From: Candidatus Siliceabacter maunaloa
GTDB lineage: Bacteria; Actinomycetota; Thermoleophilia; Solirubrobacterales; Solirubrobacteraceae
Length of the DNA: 64,000 nt
Direction: 5' to 3'
Assembly: GCA_024330185.1 (NCBI GenBank)
Contig: JANDLV010000012.1
Span: 21,983-85,982 of the forward strand
Shown: piece after piece, positions 57,782 to 64,000 of the stretch
Layout of the letters: each line of letters opens with the position of its first letter
How positions within the stretch are numbered: the stretch's first letter is position 1
The notes under the pieces: generated by a model
Seen by the model: the letters and a program-made list of their open reading frames with translations, nothing else
Told to the model about the DNA's origin: nothing
The model's database searches: none
Translations under genes and position numbers: made by a program

Positions 57782-59098
57782 CTAGCCCAGGTCCCTGTAG
57801 AGCGCCAGCGTGCGCGCCGCGATCGCGTCCCACGACAGTGGGCCGGTCGCGGCGGCGCGCGCCGCGGTGGCGAGGCCGTGGCGGGCGACCGGATCGCCGA
57901 GCAGGCGCTGGAGCTCGGCGGCCAGGGCCGCCGGGTCGCCGGGAGGCACGAGGGCAGCCGCGCCGGTCGCCGCGACCTCGGGGAAGCCCCCGACAGCGCT
58001 GACCAGCAGGGGCGCACCGAAGGCCAGCGCCGTGGCCAGCACGCCCGACTGGTCGATCTCGCGGTAGGGCAGCACGACGAGGTCGGCGCGGCGGAAGTAG
58101 GCGGCCAGCTCGTGGTCGCCCACGAAGTGCGGGTGCCAGCGCACGGAGGGGGGCGCCCCCACGCGCAGGGCGGTCAGGTCCATGCGGGGTAGGCCCACGA
58201 CCCACAGCTCGGCGTCGGTGTCGGCGGCGATCGCGCGCCAGGCCTCGAGCAGCACGTCGAGGCCCTTGTAGGGACGCACGAGCCCGAAGTGCAGGACGAC
58301 GGGGCGGTCGGGCGGCACCGCGGCCAGCGCGGGCGGCAGCCCCAGCTCCCCCGGCACCCGGGTGAGGTGCTCGAAGGCGCCGTGGGCGATCACGTGGACC
58401 TTGGCCGCGTCGATCCCCAGCTCGCCCGTGAGGCGCGCGCGCCCGTGCTCGGAGTGGACGACGACGGCGTCCACGCGCTCGTAGAGGCGGCGCTGCGCGG
58501 CGAGCTGGCCGGGGCGCGGCTCGCGGGGCAGCACGTCGTGGGCGGTGAGGACCAGGGGACGGTCACGGGGCAGCAGGTGGACGTCCAGGTGCTGGACGGT
58601 CAGCCATTGCAGGTGGACGACGTCGGCCGCCCGGGCAGCACGCCGGTAGGCCAGCATGCCCGGCACGTGCTGGGCCAGGCGCGCGGCGAAGCGCGCGCGC
58701 GAGCCCGGCCGGCCCGGCTGCCAGGGGTAGAAGCGCTCGCGGACGGTATAGGTAGCGTCGCCGGAGGTCCGAACTTGAGAGGACCGCAGGCGAAAGCCGC
58801 TCTCATCGGAGGTCCGAACTTGAGAGGACCGCAGGCGAAAGCCGCTCTCATCGGAGGTCCGAACTTGAGAGGACCGGAGGCGAAAGCCGTTTCCGGAGGT
58901 CCGAACTCGAGACCGGAGGCGAAAGCCGTTCTCCCGAACCTGAGAGGACCGTGGGCGAAAGCCGTTCTCCGGCACGGGGCCGTAGCCGAACCGGCTGGTC
59001 TGCAGCTCCACCTGCGCGCCGGCGCGCGCCAGCGCCGCGCTGAGCGCGTGGTCGTAGGGCGGGGTGAAGGCGGGTGGGTCGACGACGTGGACGCGCAC
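57782..59098 (-). CDS. Family 4 glycosyltransferase with repeat-encoded insertion
   Basis: 438 residues from GTG 59098. N-terminal domain start VHVVDPPAFTPPYDHALSAA, TSRFGYGPVPE (residues 34-44); then an inserted region of about 71 residues (45-115) made of five degenerate units of the hairpin repeat, read as NGFRLRSSQVRTS and similar; then TYTVRERFYPWQPGRPGS and the rest of a normal GT4: VVHLQWLTVQHLDVHLL, LVLTAHDVLP, VVHSEHGRARLTGELG, VVLHFGLVRPYKGLDVLLEA, LPYREIDQSGVLATALAFGA, LVSAVGGFPEVAATGAAALV. Conserved sequence resumes cleanly on both sides, so the insert likely lies in a surface loop and is tolerated. Confidence 0.92.
   Translation of the reverse strand: MRVHVVDPPAFTPPYDHALSAALARAGAQVELQTSRFGYGPVPENGFRPRSSQVRENGFRLRSRVRTSGNGFRLRSSQVRTSDESGFRLRSSQVRTSDESGFRLRSSQVRTSGDATYTVRERFYPWQPGRPGSRARFAARLAQHVPGMLAYRRAARAADVVHLQWLTVQHLDVHLLPRDRPLVLTAHDVLPREPRPGQLAAQRRLYERVDAVVVHSEHGRARLTGELGIDAAKVHVIAHGAFEHLTRVPGELGLPPALAAVPPDRPVVLHFGLVRPYKGLDVLLEAWRAIAADTDAELWVVGLPRMDLTALRVGAPPSVRWHPHFVGDHELAAYFRRADLVVLPYREIDQSGVLATALAFGAPLLVSAVGGFPEVAATGAAALVPPGDPAALAAELQRLLGDPVARHGLATAARAAATGPLSWDAIAARTLALYRDLG
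58756..58970 (+). repeat. Five hairpin repeats inside a glycosyltransferase gene (locus D)
   Basis: Plus strand: TAG, then CGTCGCCGGAGGTCC, cores at 58766, 58811 and 58856 (45 bp apart, near identical), then two shortened, degenerate units near 58898 and 58933. Antisense to the host gene. Total length keeps the host frame open. The first three units read GGCGAAAGCC between cores. Confidence 0.93.
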
Positions 59099-59126
59099 GG
59101 GCGGGTCTGACTCTAGGTTGGGAGCG

Positions 59127-60065
59127 ATGGCCGAGGTCGAGCTGAGCTTCTGCGTGGTCAACACCGACCAGCGCGAGTTGCTGGTGCGCGGGCTCGACGC
59201 CGTGAACCGCGAGCGCGCGGCGCTGCCCTTCCCCACCGAGGTGCTCGTGCTCGACAACGCCTCGCGCGACGGCTCCGCGGGGGCGGCGCGGCGCCACCCG
59301 GCGGTCGACGACCTGATGGTCAACCGCCAGCGTCGGGGCAAGGGCGAGAACGACACGGCGCTCCTGCGTCGCTCCCGCGGGCGGTTCTGCCTGCTGCTCA
59401 ACGAGGATTCCGAGTTGCGCCCCGGTGCCACTCAGGCCCTGCGCGACGCGCTTCTCGCCCGCTCCGACGCCGCGGCGGCCGGCGCGGCGCTGCTGCGTCC
59501 CGACGGACGGGTGCAGGCTTCGGCGTGGCGCTTCCCCTCCCCCCGCACCGCGCTGGTCGGCGCGCTGTTCCTGCACCACAGCCTGACCGTGCAGAGCGGC
59601 GGCGAGACGGTGCGCGACGTCGACTGGGCGCAGTCGGCGGCGTTGCTGGTGCGCCGCGAGGCCGCCGAGGCGGTGGACTTCCTCGACCCGGCGTTCTTCG
59701 TGTACTCCGACGAGGTCGACTTCTGCAAGCGCCTGCGCGACGCGGGGTGGGCGACGCTCTACGTGCCCGCCGCCCAGGCGATCCACGACGAGCAGCTCTC
59801 CACCGGTGGCGTGCCGGAGCGGCGCATCGTCGAGCTGTCGCGCAACCGCGACCGCTACATGCGCAAGCACCACTCGGGCGCCGCCGCACTGGCCGTACGC
59901 CTCCTGACCGCCTGGACGTACGCCCTGCGCGCGGCGGCCGCGGTCGTCCTCCCGGGCCACTCCCCCCGCCGCTACTGGCGCCACGTCACGGCGACGCTGC
60001 ACCCGTCGCGGGGGGAGGGGCTGCGCGAGGCGGCCGCCGAGCACAACATCGGGCGGCGGCTGTAG
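59127..60065 (+). CDS. Family 2 glycosyltransferase (rhamnosyltransferase-like)
   Basis: 312 residues from ATG 59127. ELSFCVVNTDQRELLVRGLD, EVLVLDNASRDGSAGAARRH, then RFCLLLNEDSELRPGATQAL (NEDSE in place of DDD), VDWAQSAALLVRREAAEAVD and FLDPAFFVYSDEVDFCKRLR, which contains the catalytic acidic segment, followed by a C-terminal helix region (LLTAWTYALRAAAAVVLPG). WbbL-like inverting GT that extends the surface glycan. Divergent from the GT4 gene with 28 bases between starts. Confidence 0.9.
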   Translation: MAEVELSFCVVNTDQRELLVRGLDAVNRERAALPFPTEVLVLDNASRDGSAGAARRHPAVDDLMVNRQRRGKGENDTALLRRSRGRFCLLLNEDSELRPGATQALRDALLARSDAAAAGAALLRPDGRVQASAWRFPSPRTALVGALFLHHSLTVQSGGETVRDVDWAQSAALLVRREAAEAVDFLDPAFFVYSDEVDFCKRLRDAGWATLYVPAAQAIHDEQLSTGGVPERRIVELSRNRDRYMRKHHSGAAALAVRLLTAWTYALRAAAAVVLPGHSPRRYWRHVTATLHPSRGEGLREAAAEHNIGRRL

Positions 60066-60109
60066 GTCAACAGCGGCGGCGTGCCAGAATCGGACATCCG
60101 GGGCAATGA

Positions 60110-60148
60110 TTGGTCGATTACCCCCGCACAGAGGTGCCGATCGACCAA
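60110..60148. terminator. Possible hairpin between convergent glycan genes
   Basis: TTGGTCGAT (60110-60118) and ATCGACCAA (60140-60148) are perfect 9-bp arms around a 21-base loop, in the 128-bp gap between a plus-strand glycosyltransferase and the minus-strand flippase. Large loop and no T-run, so terminator function is uncertain. Nothing else is seen in the gap. Confidence 0.4.
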
Positions 60149-60193
60149 CCGTTGTCGGCCGGTCGTGAACGGTCCGTACTTGCGAGGCGAGCA

Positions 60194-61639
60194 CTAGCGA
60201 CGGCTGAGGACGCGTCGCGCGCCCGCGAGCTCCTCGGGGCGCGGGAAGCGCACCGCCACGAGCAGGAGGGGGATCGCGCCGAGCGCGAGCGCGCGGGTGA
60301 CGAGGCCCATGGCGCCCTCGGTGGGCAGCAGCAGCTCGCCGAGGACCGCCACGCCGGCGCAGACCGACACCGCCGCCCCGAGGCGGCCCCGCTCGAAGGG
60401 GACGGCGAGGAGTCGCCGCGTGAGCAGGTGCAGGACGACGAGCATGGCGAGGTAGGCCCCGCAGAGGGCGATGCCCGCACCTGCGGCGCCCAGCGGGCCG
60501 ACCAGCACCACGAGCAGCACCACGTTGAGCACCAGGCCGGCGAGCGTCGCGGGCAGCAGGCGCACCGTCGCGTGGGCGCGGCCGGCGATGCTGGTGAGGA
60601 CGAGCACGAGGCCGTAGAGCGACCAGCCCAGCGCCACGAAGGGCAGCGCCTCGTGGGCGTCCAGGTACGACGGGTCGGTGGTGAGCAGGGCGACGATCCA
60701 CCGGCCCAGGAGCGTGAGCGCAGCCACCACTGTCCCGGCGGCCACGACGTACCACGTCGTCACCGCCGCGTAGAAGCGGCGGGCCTCGCCCTCGTCGGTG
60801 ATCGAGTAGGTCAGGGGTGGCCAGGCGAGCTGGAAGGCGCGCACGGCGACGATCACGACGGTGGCCAGCTTGACCGCGATCGCGTAGAGCCCTGCCGCCG
60901 ACGCGCTGTCGGCGCGCAGCAGGTAGGCGCGATCGATCACGTTGAGGGCGAAGATGGATGCGTCGGCGGGCACGGTCGGGGCGCCGAAGCGCAGCATCGC
61001 CGCGAGGAGCCCGGCGCGCGGCCGCAGGCCGACGCGGTCGCGAAGCGTCCACCAGAGGCCCAGCAACACGACGGCCGAAGCGACGTAGTTCCCGGCGACG
61101 TAGCCGCGCGCGCCTCCGTCGAGCACCACGACGAGGACGATCGTCAGCGCGACGGTGAGCACGACGTTGGCCAGCGAGGCCCGCAGGTAGGTGCGCCGTC
61201 GCTCCTCCACGCGCAGGAGCGCGTAGGCGACCTCGAGGTTGGTGAACGCCCACAGGCCGAGCACGCCCAGACCCAGAAGCGTCGCGTCGTCCACTCCCAG
61301 CAGCAGCCGCGAGAGCGGGCCGGCGAAGACGAGGGCGAGGAGCGCGGCGGCGGTGGTGGCCAGCAGCACCGTGCCGCTGGCGGTGCGCGCGAGGTGGCGG
61401 CGGCGCTGGGGATCCTCGTCGTGGAACCACATGCGCACCAGCGCCTCGCCCAGCCCCGCACGCAGCAGGATGCTGAAGAGGATGATGTAGGTCAGCAGCG
61501 TCTCGGCCAGCCCGAACTGCGCGGTGGTGAGGACCGACGTGTACAGCGGCAGCGTCCCGAGCGCGACGACGGCCGAGACCACGGAGGCCGCCTGGTAGGC
61601 CACGCCGGAGGCCAGCAGGCGACGCAGGAGGCGCTCCAC
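60194..61639 (-). CDS. Wzx-type polysaccharide flippase
   Basis: 481 residues with about 12-14 hydrophobic helices (for example ILFSILLRAGLGEALVRMW, GLYAIAVKLATVVIVAVRAF, LVLNVVLLVVLVGPLGAAGA). Pattern of MATE/Wzx polysaccharide exporters: YQAASVVSAVVALGTLPLYT at the N-terminus and FGLAETLLTYI. Flips lipid-linked repeat units across the membrane, consistent with the sugar transferase and glycosyltransferases around it. Confidence 0.9.
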   Translation of the reverse strand: MERLLRRLLASGVAYQAASVVSAVVALGTLPLYTSVLTTAQFGLAETLLTYIILFSILLRAGLGEALVRMWFHDEDPQRRRHLARTASGTVLLATTAAALLALVFAGPLSRLLLGVDDATLLGLGVLGLWAFTNLEVAYALLRVEERRRTYLRASLANVVLTVALTIVLVVVLDGGARGYVAGNYVASAVVLLGLWWTLRDRVGLRPRAGLLAAMLRFGAPTVPADASIFALNVIDRAYLLRADSASAAGLYAIAVKLATVVIVAVRAFQLAWPPLTYSITDEGEARRFYAAVTTWYVVAAGTVVAALTLLGRWIVALLTTDPSYLDAHEALPFVALGWSLYGLVLVLTSIAGRAHATVRLLPATLAGLVLNVVLLVVLVGPLGAAGAGIALCGAYLAMLVVLHLLTRRLLAVPFERGRLGAAVSVCAGVAVLGELLLPTEGAMGLVTRALALGAIPLLLVAVRFPRPEELAGARRVLSRR

Positions 61640-61661
61640 GCGCGGGCACGCTAGTGGTTGG

Positions 61662-61724
61662 CCCCGGAACTACGTGCCGTCGCCGGTGATCGGCGACCAC
61701 CGGCGACGGTGCGTGGTTCCGGGG
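61662..61724. repeat. Near-perfect 27-bp inverted repeat upstream of divergent genes
   Basis: Left arm 61662-61688 (CCCCGGAACTACGTGCCGTC...) and right arm 61698-61724 are complementary at 24 of 27 positions around the loop ATCGGCGAC. It lies between the start codons of the flippase and the next glycosyltransferase, where a terminator would not be expected. It could be a small palindromic element, a transcript-leader hairpin or a protein-binding site. Confidence 0.88.
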
Positions 61725-61754
61725 GCGACCACGAGTGCGCGAGACTGCCCGGCC

Positions 61755-62843
61755 ATGGCGACCGATCGGCCCCTGTGCGTGCTTCTGCTGCCCCGGGCGC
61801 TGGGGGGCTTCATCCTGCGCGACCAGGCACAGGACCTGCTGCGCTCGCCCGACGTGGTGGCGGTGGGCCCGCCACGGGTGCCCTACGGGGCCATCGCCCG
61901 ACTACCGGTGGGGTTGCGCGGTGTCGCGGCCGCCGGGGCGGCGCGGGCGCTGGGCCGACGGCTGCCGGGCGTCCCGCGGGTGGCGGTGATCTTCCATCCC
62001 GTGCAGCTCCCGGTGGCGCGGGCGCTGGGCGCGCAGGAGCTGTGGTACGGGCGCTGGGACCGCTACGAGCACGCCTACGACGCCTCCCCGCGGCGCCGGA
62101 GGGGGCTTGCGCGACTGCACGAGCGGGCCGCGAGCGAGGCGGCGCTGACCTTCGTGGCCTCGGGCGAGCTTCAGCGACTGGAGCGCGAGGCAGGGCGCGA
62201 TGCGGCACTGGTGCCCCTGGCCGCCGACGCCTTCCCGGCCCCCGACCCGCGAACGACCGTGGTCGCGGTCTCGCTCGGGCACCTGGGCTGGCGCACCGAC
62301 TGGACGCTGCTGCGGGCGGTCAGCGAGCGCATGCCCGAGCTCGTGCTGCTGCTGGTCGGCGCCTGGCACCCCGAGGAGTGCGCCGGCGACCCCGACTTCG
62401 CCGCCTGCCGCGCCGCGCCCAACCTGGTGTGGCTCGGCGCGCGCTCCGACGAAGAGGCGGCGCGGCTGATCCTGTGCGCCGACGTGGGCATCGTGCCCTT
62501 TCGCGTCGAGCCGTTCAACGACGCCGGCCTGCCCTACCGGATCCTCAAGTACGCGCGGCTGGGCCGGCGCACGGTCGCTCCCGACCTGGCCGGCGCGCGC
62601 ACCTGGGACCGTGCCGTGGACGTCGCCCCCGGCGCCGACGCCTTCGTGGCCCAACTGCGCGCAGCGGCGGGGAGACGCGCGTACCCCGACGCCGGGCTGC
62701 GCGCCTGGGCGCTCGCGCAGACCGCGGCGACCCAGAACGCGCCGTTGTGGGACCGGCTGCGCGACCTCGGGCTGGCCGGCGGTGATGAGCCGTCCTGCCC
62801 TGGTGTGGCAGGACAACAGACAGACAGGACGGCCGGTGGCTGA
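61755..62843 (+). CDS. Glycosyltransferase, GT4-like
   Basis: 362 residues from ATG 61755. LCVLLLPRALGGFILRDQAQ at the start; VAVIFHPVQLPVARALG, ELWYGRWDRYEHAY, LTFVASGELQRLEREAGRDA, VVAVSLGHLGWRTDWTLLRA, VGIVPFRVEPFNDAGLPYRI, LKYARLGRRTVAPDLAGART. The second-domain pattern (FNDAGLPYRILKYARLGR) is that of GT4-type nucleotide-sugar binding. Donor and acceptor unknown. Its end overlaps the acetyltransferase start; a perfect hairpin (GTCCTGCC/GGCAGGAC) lies in its last codons. Confidence 0.82.
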   Translation: MATDRPLCVLLLPRALGGFILRDQAQDLLRSPDVVAVGPPRVPYGAIARLPVGLRGVAAAGAARALGRRLPGVPRVAVIFHPVQLPVARALGAQELWYGRWDRYEHAYDASPRRRRGLARLHERAASEAALTFVASGELQRLEREAGRDAALVPLAADAFPAPDPRTTVVAVSLGHLGWRTDWTLLRAVSERMPELVLLLVGAWHPEECAGDPDFAACRAAPNLVWLGARSDEEAARLILCADVGIVPFRVEPFNDAGLPYRILKYARLGRRTVAPDLAGARTWDRAVDVAPGADAFVAQLRAAAGRRAYPDAGLRAWALAQTAATQNAPLWDRLRDLGLAGGDEPSCPGVAGQQTDRTAGG

Positions 62844-63351
62844 GATCGCCAGAGAGGGCCCGGAGTGCATCCCCGAGCTGCGCCCGCTGTGGCTCGCCCT
62901 GCGCGACCACCACCACGCCGTGGCCCCCGAGCTGGGCGCGATCTGGGACGACGAGGAGAGCTGGGGCCGCCGGCGCGCTCACCACGAGCGGGCGCTGGCC
63001 GGCACGGGGGCCTTCGTGCTCGTCGCGCGCGAAGCGGGGCACGCGGTCGGGTACGCGCTGGTCACGCTGCGCGGCGCCTCGTACACCTGGCGCGAGCCCG
63101 CCGCCCACGGCGAGCTCGAGGCCATCAGCGTGCTCCCCGAGGCCCAGGGCCGCGGGATCGGCCGTGCCCTGGTCGAGCGGTGCTATGCCAAGCTGGCCGA
63201 GCGGTGCATCGACACCATGACCCTGCGGGTGATCGAGGGCAACGCGCAGGCCCGCGGCTTCTACGAGCGCATGGGCTTCGCGCCGTGGGTCGTGGAGCTG
63301 CGGGGAAAGCGGGTTTCGCCTCCGGTCCTCTCAAGTTCGGACCTCCGATGA
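62836..63351 (+). CDS. GNAT-family N-acetyltransferase with repeat-encoded C-terminus
   Basis: 171 residues from GTG 62836. ELRPLWLALRDHHHAVAPEL, FVLVAREAGHAVGYALVTLR, then the acetyl-CoA motif A LEAISVLPEAQGRGIGRALV and TLRVIEGNAQARGFYERMGF. The fold normally ends at about APWVVELRGKR. The remaining residues VSPPVLSSSDLR and the TGA stop are supplied by the hairpin repeat (antisense orientation). Possibly modifies an amino sugar, given the neighbours. Confidence 0.9.
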   Translation: MAEIAREGPECIPELRPLWLALRDHHHAVAPELGAIWDDEESWGRRRAHHERALAGTGAFVLVAREAGHAVGYALVTLRGASYTWREPAAHGELEAISVLPEAQGRGIGRALVERCYAKLAERCIDTMTLRVIEGNAQARGFYERMGFAPWVVELRGKRVSPPVLSSSDLR

Positions 63352-63398
63352 GAACGGCTTTCGCCTTCGGTCCTCTCAAGTTCGGACCTCCGGCGACG
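63315..63398 (-). repeat. Two hairpin repeats between convergent genes (locus E)
   Basis: Minus strand: CGTCGCCGGAGGTCC starts on the base after the TAA of the gene ending at 63399. Cores at 63369-63388 and 63324-63343, 45 bp apart, separated by GGCGAAAGCCGTTCTCATC. The distal unit forms the end of the acetyltransferase gene on the other strand. Confidence 0.94.
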
Positions 63399-64000
63399 TT
63401 ACGGGCAGGACACGTAGGCACGCAGCGCCCCCGCCCGCTCCAGCGGCGTGAAGCCCGGCCCGGGGACGTTGGCCAGCCGGTCGGCGCCGTCGGCGAAGCC
63501 GTAGCGCTCCAGCGGCTGCTCCCCGACGTAGAAGACGGCGACGCCGCGCGCCGGGCGCTCGCCGCGCGGGAAGGCCGAGCGGGCCACGACGTCCCGGGCC
63601 GGCGCGTCCAGCAGCCAGCGCGCGTCGGGCACCAGGCGGTAGTTGGGCAGGCTCAGCGGGCCGCAGCCGCCCGCCTGCACGACCGCCGGGGCGGCCAGCA
63701 GGGCCTCCAGATCGCGGTTGATGCCCTGGACGAAGGTCAGCTCGTCGCCCAGGCGCCCGAAGCTGGGGATCTGCACGAGGAGGAAGATCGCCCCCACCAC
63801 GACCGCGCCCAGCGCCCCGTTGCGCCAGCGCGCGCGCCAGGGGTGGCCCTCGGGCAGGGTGGTGAACCCGGCCACCGCGTAGCCGGCGAACAGGCACAGG
63901 GCGACGACCGGCACGGTCAGGTAGCGCGGCAGGATGGACAGCCCGGCCAGGCCGGCGCCCACGAAGGTCACCACGCCGGCGACCAGGAGCGCGAGCGGCA
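63399..64000 (-). CDS. Integral membrane glycosyltransferase-like protein (C-terminal part, runs off right edge)
   Basis: At least 199 residues; the frame stays open to the window edge (PLALLVAGVVTFVGAGLA). Hydrophobic helices (YLTVPVVALCLFAGYAVAGF, GALGAVVVGAIFLLVQIPSF) followed by an extracytoplasmic C-terminal domain: FVQGINRDLEALLAAPAVVQ, GGCGPLSLPNYRLVPDARWL, FYVGEQPLERYGFADGADRL, ending AYVSCP. The topology resembles GT-C (ArnT/PMT-like) sugar transferases, in line with the surrounding glycan genes. The diagnostic N-terminal loop is outside the window. Its TAA is abutted by the hairpin repeat. Confidence 0.75.
   Translation of the reverse strand, partial: PLALLVAGVVTFVGAGLAGLSILPRYLTVPVVALCLFAGYAVAGFTTLPEGHPWRARWRNGALGAVVVGAIFLLVQIPSFGRLGDELTFVQGINRDLEALLAAPAVVQAGGCGPLSLPNYRLVPDARWLLDAPARDVVARSAFPRGERPARGVAVFYVGEQPLERYGFADGADRLANVPGPGFTPLERAGALRAYVSCP

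Noticed and set aside
60171..60190. GGTCCGTACTTGCGAGGCGA as a further degenerate copy of the hairpin repeat
   Set aside because: It resembles the core but lacks the right arm GGACC, the CGTCG border and the GGCGAAAGCC part; too weak to count.
62795..62817. GTCCTGCC/GGCAGGAC hairpin as a terminator
   Set aside because: It lies inside the glycosyltransferase coding region and just before the overlapping acetyltransferase start, so termination there would block the downstream gene; noted only in the gene entry.

Overview
The window is a very GC-rich (by eye above 70%), gene-dense bacterial chromosome segment. It has many GTG starts, frequent 1-4 nt gene overlaps and almost no non-coding DNA. 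The mix of genes (C50-type or acyclic carotenoid genes, lipoate and 2-oxoacid dehydrogenase genes, actinobacterial-style hypotheticals, two alanine tRNAs) suggests an actinobacterium of the Thermoleophilia/Solirubrobacterales kind. That placement is inference; no rRNA or marker gene is present to prove it.

Layout. 1-3.7 kb: thiamine genes, with a TPP riboswitch driving thiO-thiS-thiG leftward and thiE rightward. 4.2-13 kb: lipoyl metabolism (dihydrolipoyl dehydrogenase, a stand-alone E2 catalytic domain, lipB, lipA) mixed with membrane and secreted proteins. 13-15 kb: rhomboid protease and D,D-carboxypeptidase. 15-23.4 kb: carotenoid cluster (crtI, crtB, cruF, a second crtI-family gene, crtA-like, a PlsY-like acyltransferase, a carotenoid-type glycosyltransferase), interrupted by a vapBC toxin-antitoxin pair. 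23.4-41 kb: acyl-CoA dehydrogenases, tRNA-Ala(TGC), histidine kinase, cation efflux, glutamate dehydrogenase, diguanylate cyclase, tRNA-Ala(CGC), MetE-like protein, an alkyl-DHAP-synthase-like/PlsC pair and two CNNM transporters.

41.2-46.1 kb: a glycine/sarcosine/betaine-reductase-type operon (grdE, grdB, grdC, thioredoxin, grdA). grdB and grdA each read through an in-frame UGA as selenocysteine. Several catalytic residues differ from the clostridial enzymes as I recall them, and grdD is missing locally. 46-54 kb: lytic transglycosylase, pyrophosphatase, haloalkane-dehalogenase-like hydrolase, ATPase, cobQ, a mazEF-type pair and oxidoreductases. 55-64 kb: a surface polysaccharide cluster (polyprenyl sugar-phosphate transferase, five glycosyltransferase-type genes, flippase, methyltransferase, acetyltransferase).

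Two signals stand out. First, the Sec-containing Grd operon. Second, a family of short hairpin repeats (core GGTCCGAACTTGAGAGGACC, 42-45 bp units, 13 copies at five loci). These sit directly after stop codons, or inside genes in frame: three copies encode a 42-residue N-terminal extension of ThiG, five copies add about 71 residues inside a glycosyltransferase, and two form the C-terminus and stop codon of an acetyltransferase. A separate 159-bp palindromic MITE-like element with TAA duplications supplies the stop codon of a methyltransferase gene.
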